A DNA stretch of 64,000 nt from Rhynchopus euleeides (GCA_963210315.1 OY723312.1:1798001-1862000); one strand, 5' to 3'. Positions 1 through 9,229 are shown, counted from the stretch's first letter. Numbers and translations: made by a program. The notes: generated from the sequence alone by a model not told the origin.

Positions 1-93
1 GCACAACTTCCCAACAACGAGCGTCCCTGGGTTCGTGCCCCACTACGAACCGCAATTGATCCAAAGAGTCCCAGAACGCGAAGGAGAAGGCCA

Positions 94-140
94 GATGTTC
101 GCTACCGTGGCCTCCGGCGGCTGGGGGGCTCCGCCCCCTA
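94..140. repeat. dispersed GC-rich hairpin repeat, copy 1
   Basis: This short GC-rich motif contains GTGGCCTCCGGCGGCTGG followed by a GGGGGCTCCGCCCCC palindrome. The same motif occurs in the opposite orientation at 5371-5428 and 5531-5589, inside the hAT element. It can form a strong hairpin. Its nature is unknown; it may be part of a larger dispersed family. Confidence 0.6.
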
Positions 141-422
141 AACCCCTGTGCTGTGCACCTGTCGAGTGTGCATGTACCATTTGGTGTACCATGGCAAGTG
201 GGAAACGGCACAACACCAGGAGTGCGACATGGTCGTGAGTGAAGACGGAGTACGTGCAGACTACCATCCCTGCACAACGAAGTCTGTACGACTTCCTCGT
301 TGTCCACTCACACCGCACATTGCAAAGCGTATCGATCAGAACGAATGTTGTTGCGGATATACGCGTGCATTGCATGAGGTGCTCGCGCGCGAAGCGCGCG
401 AGCAATTTTTTTTAGCACCCCT

Positions 423-1570
423 TTTTCCGGATCAAAACTCGCCATCACCCGCCCGTGCGGTCGAGCACCAGAAGAAGAAGCAGTCGGGCGGTGAAGACAA
501 GAACGGCGACAGGCAAGGGGGGCAGCAGAAGGCGCACGGAGCCAATCCAGCACCGGAATTCGTGAGTGACCTGTCGTATTCACTTTGCGTCGGCAATACC
601 ACGGCCAGCCAGGCGGAGCTTGTGGTGTTGGCGATTCGGAAACACCTGTACCCGAACATGCCCAGCGGACGCGCCCTCTTGCAGAAACACAGCAGCCACA
701 CGGATGCACTTCTGAAGGCGCTGAAAGATGCTCTCAAAGGTCGCACCGTGCCTATTGGCATCGACGGAACTACAGCAGCATCGATCCACACCTCGTACCT
801 CGCTGTGACTGCATATGTTGGGCAACAACCGCTGCTGGTGTGCGTTGAGGTGTTCAGGCTGGGGTGAGCCCTGACGCAGTGATGCTTGAAGATGTGCTGC
901 AGCGGCTCGAATGCGACTACTCGTTTACGATCGCGTCTGTCAACATGGACAGATGCGCGACAAACCAGCGCCTCATCAAGCTCACAGGGCGTCTGTCGGT
1001 GTGGTGTTTGGGGCATCACGCCAACAAATGTTGCAAAGACTTCTACACGAAGCGCTTCCCCCTCGCCATCCAGTTCGTGACCTTCTTCTCACAGGCGCCG
1101 CGCACCACCTCAGAAACGAGGTGGTCAGCGCTGTTTCACGTCGTTGAGCATGTGGCACCCCGGACCGACCTGCTTGCAAGCTTCTTGCACGAAGAGCTTG
1201 AGCGCGCCTACAAACCGCAAAGTGTCCGAGAGTTAGCACATTTGATCGGAGGGGATGGGTGGGGGGACATGCTCTCGGAGATCCAGACGATGCACAGAGC
1301 CTCCTACAGTTCTTCCTCTGGATGAGCAACCCCCCCAGCGATCAGAAGTCCTGCTTTGTCGTGGGGGAAGTATGGAAGAGCATCCAACACGTCACCAACG
1401 AGGAACAACAACTTCTCAAAGAGCTGTGGGACACGTTTTCCTCAAGAGAGTTCTTTAAACTCATGGAGGTGATGGACCCAGAAGCAGTTGCCCAGGAGGT
1501 GATTGCTGATGAAGTGCTGGAGGCGTCGGAAGAGAGGTGGCGGGACGTCTTGGGGCGTAACACCACTTAG
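423..1570 (+). pseudogene. broken hAT-type transposase remnant
   Basis: Three overlapping plus-strand frames give consecutive parts of one transposase-like protein. The first (to 867) holds an Asp in GIDGTTAASIHTSY, like the first catalytic Asp of hAT enzymes. The second (864-1325) holds the second Asp in NMDRCATNQ, then CLGHHANKC and TRWSALFHVVEHV, which match the DxxxxN, C-x2-H and RW blocks of hAT transposases. The third (1259-1570) gives an acidic helical tail. The frame changes at about 866 and about 1300. The intervals there are too short for normal introns, so this is read as a frameshifted pseudogene. The usual C-terminal hAT dimerisation block is not seen, and no terminal repeats were identified. 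A domesticated gene with sequencing errors is a less likely reading. Confidence 0.55.
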
Positions 1571-1649
1571 CCGTATCCCCTCCTTGTGGTGTTGTCTCAT
1601 GTGGCCACCTAGCCATCCCATTGCCTCCCTCAGAAGCCTGTAGTAATAG

Positions 1650-1795
1650 TGCGATATGGGCATATCGCATACGATATCAAAGCTGACTAAACACGATATA
1701 AATACGATATATTGCGATATATTGCGATATCGCCTTAAAAAATACGATACATATCGTATTTACGATATGATACGATATTACGATTCGTACGTCAT
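1650..1795. repeat. CGATAT/ATATCG palindrome block
   Basis: This AT-rich stretch is dominated by CGATAT and its complement ATATCG (about a dozen occurrences), so it is strongly self-complementary. It is the first of three adjacent blocks built from different palindromic words. No gene is visible. Confidence 0.7.
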
Positions 1796-1905
1796 CCGTG
1801 ATACATGTATTATACATGTATAATACTTGCATGTCAACTATTATACATGTATAATACATGTATATGCCTGAAATATACATGTAAAATACATGTATACATA
1901 CATCG
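1796..1905. repeat. TACATGTA palindromic AT-rich repeat, copy 1
   Basis: The block is made of TATACATGTATAATAC words with the spacer pieces CTTGCATGTCAAC and GCCTGAAATATACATG. The same words recur at about 3910-3942, 6986-7056, 20113-20190, 20536-20717 and 21047-21232, so this is a dispersed repeat family. Several transposons in this window sit inside copies of it. Confidence 0.75.
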
Positions 1906-2215
1906 GGCGTTATTGCGTTACCAGTAACGGTAATACCGTTATTTTTTCGGTAAAATAACTTACCGTTAATAACGTTCCAGAACGGCCGAATAACGTTATC
2001 CGAAAATCGGTAACGTTATTTTTCCGCGTTATACCGTTATCGATAACGGTAATACCGTTATTACCGTTATCAGGAACGGTAATAACGTTATCGGTAACGT
2101 TATTACCGTTATTACCGTTATCGGTAACGGTAATACCGTTATCAGTAACGGTAATAACGTTATCGGTAACGTTATTACCGTTATTACCGGTAATACCGCG
2201 TTATTTTCGGTATTT
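1906..2215. repeat. ACCGTTAT/ATAACGGT palindrome block
   Basis: About 300 bp consist of interleaved ATAACGGT, TACCGTTAT and CGGTAACG words, a simple self-complementary array. A short echo of the same words occurs at about 3855-3905. Open frames through it are repeat artefacts. Confidence 0.75.
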
Positions 2216-2219
2216 TTGG

Positions 2220-2840
2220 GCAACTTCTATAGGGGGACCCTTTTCGAATTTTTTTTTCGGGGTGGCCAGAATGGGCTGTTTTAGGCTATTTGAGGCCATT
2301 TTCGAGCAAATTTTTGGGTTTAGAGCCACGCAAAGGGTCTAAAATGGGCATGCCAATCTCAAAAAATGCTCAAAATTCCGAGAGATTTCAGATTTTTCGA
2401 ATTTTTTGACCGAGAAAATTCTGACCCCAAAATGTGGTCCTTGTGGTCTGGAACTGTCCGTTGTCGAAGGAATTGGTGAAAAAATCGTGATTTTTGGCCT
2501 CTGGATCACCCATGCCGTCCCAAAAATCAAGCAAAAGAGGTTTGGTAGGTGCATTTTTGGGTGAACATGAGCCATTGTGCCAACCTGCTTGATTTCACCC
2601 GAAAATTGGAATCCGTTGAATATGGTTTCTGATGAAAATGTGAAAATTTTCGACCTTCTTCGCAGGTTTTGCCACTTCCTTGCCCCATCTTTCCCACCCA
2701 AAATCGAAGTACCGTGAATGGTGTTGTTGAAAGGTCCAAATTGCGTTGGTTGTGCGTAGTTCTGCCGAAATCGTGCACACGTTGTGCATAGTGCATGTGT
2801 AACGCCATTTGCGACCAAAATGTAAATTTCCTGCACCCGA
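2220..2840. other. no gene seen
   Basis: This stretch has moderate AT content and runs of T and A. A 283-codon minus-strand open frame covers it and continues to 3190, but the translation is low-complexity and runs through a repeat and a hairpin, with no recognisable domain. I see no supportable gene. Confidence 0.5.
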
Positions 2841-2960
2841 GCGTTGACGCTTCCACACACCCTTACAAACCCACTTGCCTGATGAAGGGGGTGGTGTGTA
2901 GAGCACGTTTGGCAGGGCTGAATGACACTTTCCGCGCGAAGGTCGTGTGCGTAATTAAAA
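2841..2960 (+). repeat. solo terminal repeat related to the 45288-50061 element
   Basis: It starts with GCGTTGACGCTTCCACACAC, continues with CCTGATGAAGGG and AGAGCACGTTTGG, and ends near GTGTGCGTAA. This is the order of words in the 118 bp terminal repeats of the tyrosine-recombinase retrotransposon at 45288-50061, but diverged. No coding part of that element lies next to it, so it looks like a solo relic of the family. Its age is greater than that of the intact pair, because the copies differ at many positions. Confidence 0.6.
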
Positions 2961-3096
2961 AACGGTCCGAGGGCCGGAGGCCCGAGGCCTTTTTTTACCT
3001 GCACGAGGGTGCAATTGAGGCCGATACGGGGTGCAGATGATGGTTTCTTGCACAACCCAGTCATGTTTTGCACATCACGACGAACTCGGAAATTCC

Positions 3097-3166
3097 TCAT
3101 ATTTGCACTCCAGGTCTCATATTTGCACTGGTGCAAATATGGGACCTGGAGTGCGTGCAAATAATG
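3097..3166. repeat. near-perfect palindrome (hairpin)
   Basis: TATTTGCACTCCAGGTC followed by TCATATTTGCAC pairs with GTGCAAATATG and GACCTGGAGTGC on the other side of a 2 bp centre. The stem is about 30 bp. Its function is unknown; it may be the core of a foldback element. Confidence 0.65.
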
Positions 3167-3942
3167 ACTGGGGGGTGCAAGAAAGTTCAAATTGCGTAGT
3201 TCCTGCGTACTTCGTGCGTAGCCCGAGCGTACTTTGGGTAGTTCGTGCGTATATTGTGCGAAGCGTCTTTGACAGCACCAGTAACGGACTTTTGGAACGT
3301 AACTATTTTAGAACGGACCGGGAAAAAATGGGCACGTCGCTACTTCGTCGCTCGTAACGAGTAAAAATATCAGGTGGTTTATACACCGCCAATGTGAGGT
3401 GTGCGGGTGTATTCCTGAAGGATTCACTTCTGCGTCCACACTGAGTGATTTTGGAGTGATTTTCACTCCAAATTTCACTCCAGGAACATTGGATGCTGCA
3501 AGGTTGCAGGGGTTTCTGCAGTATTTGCCTTGAAAAAGCCAAAAAACATGATTTTTTCACGAAACTCGACATGTCCGTGCGTTATTATCCAAAAAATGGT
3601 CCCAGGGGGGTATTCTGGAGCCATCTCCACCAAAAACTACACCATCCGCCCGCAAAATTGTCCGAATAACGCAAGTTTTCATGAAAATAACGGAAAAATA
3701 ACGCGTTATTTTAGGAGAAAACGTTTTCCAATTTTTTGACATCACGGAGTGGCCCCCTGGAGTGATATTTTACCCAAGAAAATTCTTTTAGGGGGGGTAG
3801 GGACCCGAGTTTCGGGTCAGATTCACCGGGAAATGCTGCCTTTTTTGGGGTCAAAAAATAACGCAAAAATAACGTTATTACCGTTACTGGTAACGGAATA
3901 ACGCCCAATGTATGTGTATATCAAGTAAAAATACAAGTATAA
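3167..3942. other. no gene seen; degraded repeat DNA
   Basis: This stretch contains imperfect CGTGCGTA/TTCGTGCG words at 3195-3260 and a GGAACGTAACTATTTTAGAACGG piece near 3293. The latter resembles the iteron ends of the MITEs at 20191 and 20718. The ACCGTTAT words recur near 3885, and a piece of the TACATGTA repeat (3910-3942) forms the left flank of the next transposon. No convincing coding sequence was seen. Confidence 0.5.
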
Positions 3943-4259
3943 TACACGGTGGACTCCAGCGGCCCTAGCGGGAGTCTGGGAGCGGGAGTCTGAGCGGGTG
4001 TCAAAGACTCCCGCTAGCGGGAGTCTATACTCCCGCTAGGGGGAGTCTGACTCCCCCTAGCGGGAGTCTTTTCACCTATTTTCATCCATTTTTCCCATGA
4101 TATAGTTACAGTCTACTGGCGTGGGGGGTAAAATCATGGTGGAAGAGGGATGGGGAGGGGCTTGTTTTGCTTCTGTCAGTTTCCCCGGACTCTGGACTAC
4201 CTACCTATCCTCCTGGTAGCGGCTACACCTGCGGAGGTGAGCGGTTAGAATTTGAGGTG

Positions 4260-6064
4260 TCAAAGTGCGGCCATCGCCTGTCGTAGTTGTGTTACACCTT
4301 GGGCAAGACAAGCCATCCTGCAGGCCTCATCTTCTTCGTCAGAACTGTCATCCCCCTCCTGCTGTGCGCGTTGGTCAAGCGTGCTCAAAGTCGCCTCGGA
4401 TGACACGAATGGTGTGAAAGTCGCCCCCAGCGGGATTGGCATTTTGCACAAGCAGAGCGATAATTTGCGGTGTCCTTCGGGGAACCGGAACAGGAAGTAG
4501 GGCGCGCTGCTGGGTTCAACGAAGTCCTGTGTGTTGCAGTGCACAAACCCCTTCTGCAGCTGTGTCAACTGTGTGCAAAGAACATACACAGCCAATCTAT
4601 GAGCGTGTCGGGTGTGCAGACACGGACACAGGATGACTTCTCTATACCCGAGGATCCCGTCCTGCGACAGGTGCGCAACCTTCCAAGGCATGCCCGATGC
4701 GCGCCGCTTCTCTTCTGCCATCGCAAGATCTCTCTCGTAAGTTGCGGAGCTGGCGATTGTAACGGCATCTTTCTTGCGATGTCCGTTCTCTGCTTCTTCA
4801 AATTCGTCGTTGTTCTGCAGAGGCACTGCATCTTCTGGAGCCCACCAATGATGGAGACTGTGTACGTAGGCATTGCGCGTTGATCCCTTTTCGGCATGCT
4901 CCATCAACCAGTGAAATATATGCCCTGAGATCCGAGCACGCAAGAAGGGAATCCGGGCTGACTCATCCTTGCATCCCCAGAAGCGCCAGGGGATGTCTGC
5001 ATACCGGAAATGCATGAGGTCTGCAAGGGAGACAAAGAGGTAGCGGAACAAGCCCTTGTAGGTGTGTCCTGTGACAGGCAAGCACGACCTTCCGGAACTG
5101 AGCACCTGTCCCATGCTGCGACACATTCAGTGCAAGGTTTGTACAGGTCTTGTCGAATATTTTTTTGTTGTCTCATCCAGCAGGGGTGGAGCTTGAAATA
5201 TGGGGTTGCGGGCTGGATCGGGTCAGATCGGGTCAGCCAATTTTTTCTTATGGGTTCCCCCCCGGTTCGTCTCAGAGATCAGTGCTCGGGCCCAGCCTCC
5301 CGCGAGGTACCGGAACCGATATGCAGCCCCGGACGCGCAAGGACTTGGTTACAAGACAAACACATGCCGTAGGGGGGGTCTGGGAGGCGGAGCTCCCAGC
5401 CGCCGGAGGCCACGGTAGTGAACATCTGTGACTTGCGGGCGTACGGATTCTGTGTGAGTTGGCTGCGTCCTCCTGAGGATACTGAGATTCCCTGATGTAA
5501 AGGGCTTGGGTACAAGACAGGCACATGCCACAGGGGGGTCTGGGGGGCGGAGCCCCCCAGCCACCGGAGGCCACGGTAGTAAACGTCTGTTGCACGGTAC
5601 GGGTTGGGCAGCTTCATTTGTCCTCTATTGTGACTGTTTGAGGCCTGTGCTCATGTCGCTGGGGTCACTTTGCTCACGAAACGCCTCCTGGTCACCTTGA
5701 GGCCCCAAGGCGAGGAGCCAACTTTTCCGGTTTCCCGAAAATCTATATTTTTTTTCTTTTTACCCCTGACCTGATTTTTTGTGAGGGCCTGCAGAAAATC
5801 AGGTCAGCTGACCCGAAAAAACCCCCAAGCTCCACCCCTGTCATCCAGTACCCTGATCAGCCGCATGGCGAGCCCCTTGCAGTCATGGAGTGCTGGGGTG
5901 ACGTAGCGGGCATTGGGAAGCACACCTGCCAAGAGGGAGGGGTAGCCAGCCTCTTTCATCTCAGAGAGAGTCAGGTGCGGGTATCGATGCACCTGTTGAT
6001 ACCAGCGTTCTTCTGGGATGTCGCACAGTGAGCATCGGTGCCCTCGCCCCCCGCATTGCCTCAT
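4260..6064 (-). pseudogene. unknown element-borne gene split by a hAT insertion
   Basis: Two minus-strand coding parts belong together: 6064 down to about 5849, and 5126 down to 4260 (288 codons). A 660 bp hAT element with its target duplication lies between them. The upstream part has a Cys pair (CSLC) in a Cys/His-rich start, and the sequence continues in the same frame on both sides of the insertion. A stop codon lies just before the ATG at 5126, unless a short intron beginning GTACAAACC removes it. The downstream part has aromatic-rich stretches (HSLHHWWAPEDAVPLQ, YADIPWRFWGCKDE) and an acidic C-terminal segment (GDDSSDEEDEA). I do not recognise the family. Its position inside the TIRs makes it a cargo gene or the transposase. 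The insertion should inactivate it unless it is spliced out. Confidence 0.5.
5181..5840. mobile_element. non-autonomous hAT element with 8 bp target duplication
   Basis: The ends are perfect 15 bp inverted repeats, CAGGGGTGGAGCTTG and its complement. They are flanked on both sides by TCATCCAG (5173-5180 and 5841-5848). A CAGGG-type end plus an 8 bp duplication is the hallmark of the hAT superfamily. The 660 bp interior has no transposase. It holds two related units of the GC-rich hairpin repeat (5371-5428 and 5531-5589), each preceded by similar CTTGGTTACAAGACA-like sequence about 160 bp apart, and inner GGTCAG words near both ends. The perfect TIRs and duplication suggest a fairly recent insertion. 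Confidence 0.88.
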
Positions 6065-6082
6065 TGTTGCCCACTGCTGATC

Positions 6083-6180
6083 TATACTCCCGCTAGCGGG
6101 AGTTGGACTCCCCCTAGTTGAGACTCCCGAAAAGGGTTAAACCCGGTAGTGGTACCCTACCCCCGCTGGAGTCCACCGTG
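6083..6180. repeat. extra internal copy of the transposon right end
   Basis: From TCTATACTCCCGCTAGCGGG to GGAGTCCACCGTG this segment repeats the last ~85 bp of the element (about 6900-6983). It differs by a 15 bp insertion after AAAGGGTTA. It makes the element look composite: a shorter version could have ended at 6180, and 6181-6985 (with the H2B-like frame) could be a later addition. Confidence 0.75.
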
Positions 6181-6329
6181 CAAGGCCGGATCAGCCCACG
6201 GGTGGGTTTGAGGAAGAAATCTGGGGGGGCAAATTTTGCTGCGACTTCCGGTTTCACCCGGCCGAACTCCAGCATCTATCCAGACCCACGGTGCCAAGCC
6301 GTTCGCCCGTGTCGCGATCATTCGCGGCT

Positions 6330-6710
6330 TCAGGCTGCCCCCGACGACACGTTTGTATCCTGCACCTTGCCATACTTCGCCTCCACCTTGTATATGACGG
6401 AGAGCGCCCTCCTTCCGCATCGTTGCGACTTCCCTGACAGCGAACTTATCCATGTCAGGGAAGACATGGCGATGATTGCGTTGGCCACCTGGGTGCTGTG
6501 CTGGTGGAGCTCCTTGCTCAACACCGTTGCTAGGAGCCTTCTAATGGATCCCAGTGTCAGCACACTGCCCCCTTTTTTAACAGGGAAGGCCGTGCAAAAA
6601 TCATGCACAATGTTCGTCGCCTCCGCAGCCTCGGGACTCTCTGCGCTCTTCTTCTTCTTAATCGACTTTGCCGCCGGCTTCGCTGCCGGCTTCGTTGTCG
6701 TCTTCCCCAT
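6330..6710 (-). CDS. histone H2B-like protein carried by a transposon
   Basis: This is a 126-codon frame starting at an ATG at 6710. The first ~22 residues are a basic Ala/Lys/Pro tail (KPAAKPAAK, then IKKKK), like a histone tail. Residues 35-80 then read NIVHDFCTAF, SVLTLGSIRRLLATVLSKEL and HQHSTQVANAI. These align by eye with H2B helix 2 end, loop, helix 3 and C-terminal helix ([42 protein letters not shown]). A later stretch, LSVIYKV then VQDTNVSSGAA, resembles the start of the H2B fold (IYIYKV, HPDTGISSKA), so the order looks permuted or a second fold is cut off. It is shorter than normal H2B. If real, it would be a DNA-binding cargo protein of the element; coincidence of a basic low-complexity frame is the alternative. 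Confidence 0.45.
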   Translation of the reverse strand: MGKTTTKPAAKPAAKSIKKKKSAESPEAAEATNIVHDFCTAFPVKKGGSVLTLGSIRRLLATVLSKELHQHSTQVANAIIAMSSLTWISSLSGKSQRCGRRALSVIYKVEAKYGKVQDTNVSSGAA

Positions 6711-6985
6711 TTTTGTGAATCAGGTCTGCGAGCTGGGATGGGTGGAAACGTCCGTTTCGTTTGGTGTGGCTGTACTTCAGTGACGAGTGCCACATTGCAT
6801 AGGTATCATGGGAAAAATGAGTGAAAATAGGTGAAAAGACTCCCGCTAGGGGGAGTCAGACTCCCCCTAGCGGGAGTATAGACTCCCGCTAGCGGGAGTC
6901 TATACTCCCGCTAGCGGGAGTTGGACTCCCCCTAGTTGAGACTCCCGAAAAGGGTTACCCTACCCCCGCTGGAGTCCACCGTGTA

Positions 6986-7056
6986 CTTGCATGTCAACTA
7001 TTATACATGTATTTTTACTTGATATACATGTATTTTACATGTATATTTCAGGCATT
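6986..7056. repeat. TACATGTA palindromic AT-rich repeat, copy after the transposon
   Basis: This continues the dispersed AT-rich repeat that was interrupted by the 3943-6985 element (CTTGCATGTCAAC, TATACATGTA, TATTTCAGGCAT words). Confidence 0.7.
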
Positions 7057-7119
7057 GGGGGGCTTCGCTCCGGGTCACTGACCCAAGCTGACCCAGATTG
7101 ACCCGGAGCGAAGCCCCCC
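7057..7119. mobile_element. 63 bp mini inverted-repeat element
   Basis: GGGGGGCTTCGCTCCGGGTCA and its complement enclose about 20 bp. The unit sits inside the AT-rich repeat, between TTTCAGGCATT and ATTTTCC. The GACCCGGAGCGAAG end recurs at 7179-7192, near a run of GACCCAAATTGACCC words. The ends resemble those of the 109 bp MITEs (GGGGGCCCTCGCT) and the 97 bp copy at 29361 (GGGGGCCTTCGCT). Confidence 0.55.
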
Positions 7120-7612
7120 ATTTTCCTAAGGTGAAAAACCCCAGGGTGACCCAAATTGACCCAAGTTGACCCAAATTGACCCGGAGCGAAGACCCCCATT
7201 GGGGGTATGGAAATTTAGTCATTCTTAGTCACTTTTAGGCGATTTACGCGCGGTTTTTCGGCTGGGGAAAAGAGAGTAAGATTTTCGAAAAAAATCGATT
7301 TTTTCGCAAAAAATCGCATTGTGTCGTAGTCGCGCGTAGTCACCCGTAGTCGCCAGGTCGAGGTTCCCAGATTCCATACCCCCCCGGGGTACTGAATTAC
7401 CGATTTTTCGACATGTCGAAAAAAAAAATTTGGCCGAAAAAAAAATTTTTTTTTTCGGCCGACTAAACCGAAAATCGGGCCCTCTGGGGTGCCACACCGA
7501 TATTTTTCGGATTTTTTTCGGATTTTTTTTCGATTTTTTTTGGTTGGGGTGGCCACCAGTCCAGGCTGCTGCCCCACGGTGGCCGGATTTTCGACATGTC
7601 GAAAAAAAAATT
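7120..7612. other. no gene; homopolymer and palindrome-rich DNA
   Basis: The stretch holds TTGACCCAAATTGACCC words, then long A/T runs with TTTTTCGACATGTCGAAAAA palindromes. A GC-rich unit reading CGGGCCCTCTGGGGTGCCAC recurs at 8395-8420 and 8577-8602. No gene was seen. Confidence 0.5.
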
Positions 7613-8099
7613 TATCTCCCTAAAATAATGTTCTCTCATCAAAATAGCCTGCGGCCCTGCAAGATAAGAAGATTATTTAATCCTCCACCAGCACAACGTT
7701 GAAAACGTGCAGTAGATTTTTCGAACCCCATAAAGTTAGATTATTTGACGGTAAAATAATGTTGACTCTCCTTCACGCAAGTTCCTTACAAGCTGTTAAG
7801 AAAAGCTGGCATTATTGCCTCACAGGGGAAGTCACCTAAAAAAAAAGTCGGCCAAAATAAAACAATGTCTTTAGGCAGGTCGAAACAATCTAAATTACTT
7901 CACTGTAAACCTATGCGTGATCTGGGGTCCCTGCAGTCCAACAAATCTGCACATTATTTTACTGTAAAATAATCTAACTTTATGGGGTTCGAAAAATCCG
8001 CTGCACGTTTCAACGTTGTGCTGGTGGAGGATTAAATAATCTTCTTATCTTGCAGGGACTTAGGCTATTTTGATGAGAGAACATTATTTCAGGGAGATA
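7613..8099. mobile_element. foldback element with ~150 bp inverted arms
   Basis: The left arm starts TATCTCCCTAAAATAATG and the right arm ends CATTATTTCAGGGAGATA. Along about 150 bp the two arms are nearly complementary, including CCTCCACCAGCACAACGTTG and CGAACCCCATAAAGTTAGAT with their complements. The roughly 180 bp centre has no coding sequence. It is flanked by the GACATGTCGAAAA repeat. It looks like a foldback/MITE-type element. Confidence 0.7.
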
Positions 8100-8118
8100 A
8101 AACAACCTATTGCACAAA

Positions 8119-8330
8119 AAATAATCTTCACATTATTTTACGCGGAGGGGGGCCTGCTACTACATAAAGTAATCACACCTCAACTCGCTTCGCTCGTTAA
8201 GGTGACTTCCACATGTCGCCTCGCTTCGCTCGGCAACATGACTTCAATTTTACGCTCGCTTCGCTCGCGTAAAATAATGTTACTTTATGTAGCAGGCCCC
8301 CCTCCGCGTAAAATAATGTGAAGATTATTT
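8119..8330. mobile_element. second foldback element
   Basis: The arms at 8119-8172 and 8279-8330 are complementary: ATAATCTTCACATTATTTTA then CGCGGAGGGGGGCCTGCTAC at left, their complement at right. The loop contains three copies of CTCGCTTCGCTCG. There is no gene. Confidence 0.7.
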
Positions 8331-8339
8331 CAGTACAAT

Positions 8340-8710
8340 AAATAGCTATTTTTGGCCGAAAAAAAAATTTTTTTTTCGGCCGACTAAACCGAAAATCGGG
8401 CCCTCTGGGGTGCCACACCGATATTTTTCGGATTTTTTTCGGATTTTTTTTCGATTTTTTTCTGCCTAGCTGGGCACCGGTCCAGGGCACTGACCCAGGG
8501 TGGCCGAAATTTCGACATGTCGAAAAAAAAAATTTTTGGCCAAAAAATTTTTTTTTCGCGTGCCTAAACCGAAAATCGGGCCCTCTGGGGTGCCACACCC
8601 ACATTTTTCGGATTTTTTTGCGATTTTTTTCTGCCTAGCCGGGCCTAGCCGGTCCAGGGGACTGTTCCAGGGTGGCCGAAATTTCGACATGTCGAAAAAA
8701 AAATTCAGTC
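8340..8710. repeat. tandem copies of a ~180 bp unit with CGACATGTCG palindromes
   Basis: Two successive units each contain an A-run/T-run palindrome, GACTAAACCGAAAATCGGGC or a close variant, CCCTCTGGGGTGCCACAC, T-rich sequence, and CAGGGTGGCCGAAATTTCGA. A third unit lies at about 7430-7610. The units look non-coding. Confidence 0.65.
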
Positions 8711-8719
8711 AGGATCCAG

Positions 8720-9179
8720 TCAGCAAGGACCACGTCCATGCATATTTGTGAGGGCTGGGTGGTTGGTGAACGGCTCTTTTCTGACGATCCGCAGATCTTG
8801 CTGTCGGCCCTGCAACCTGGCTGCCCACCTGATATGTAACAAAACAAACCGTTCATGTCGACCGCACCCTGAACCTTGAAAGGCCGAACGTGCATTCGCA
8901 CGTCTTAAAATTTTTGCTGTTGTTGGGGAGCCTTGGAAATGTGTTAAAGATTTAAATGGAATCCGGAAGGTCAGTCGTGCAGTCATGATCGCTGCGAATG
9001 TCAGCAACTTTACTTACCGCTTAGGTATCGGTGAAATACCAGTCGGGCCTTTTGCAAACATCGTGAGTGACGTTGTCGCCGAACCCGCCAGAACGCAAAA
9101 AACCCCAGAAAAAACAGAAGAAGTCACGGAACCCACGCAGGATGACAAGGATGATGAAGAATGGAATAACGCCTAGTGG
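8720..9179 (+). other. unassigned stretch with a 63-codon open frame
   Basis: A plus-strand open frame at 8985-9176 ends in an acidic Thr/Glu/Asp-rich tail (EEVTEPTQDDKDDEEWNNA). It could be the last exon of a degraded gene, but no partner exon was recognised. It is left unnamed. Confidence 0.25.
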
Positions 9180-9229
9180 AGGGGAGAGGGGGGGTGGGCA
9201 CGGAATACGGGAGGACTAAAGAACACGGT

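Larger units (their letters stand above)
3943..6985. mobile_element. 3 kb DNA transposon with long TIRs and TA target duplication
   Basis: The outer ends are exact inverted copies (CACGGTGGACTCCAGC at left, its complement at right), each flanked by TA. Inside them both ends carry inverted arrays of GACTCCCGCTAGCGGGAGTC and then CTTTTCACCTATTTTCA and TTTTTCCCATGATA. The inverted repeats are therefore about 160-180 bp. Removing the element and one TA rebuilds the motif GTATAATACTTGCATGTCAAC of the dispersed TACATGTA repeat, so the insertion site is recognisable. It carries an unknown gene (4260-6064, minus), an H2B-like frame (6330-6710, minus) and a second copy of its own right end (6083-6180). 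No transposase family was identified. A TA duplication is used by Tc1/mariner and several other superfamilies. Confidence 0.8.

Noticed and set aside
2950-3000. Rho-independent terminator (GC hairpin then T run at 2962-2996)
   Set aside because: The DNA is eukaryotic and the hairpin lies in repeat DNA, not after a gene.
2339-3190. 283-codon minus-strand gene
   Set aside because: The frame runs through a solo terminal repeat and a hairpin, is low-complexity, and shows no domain.
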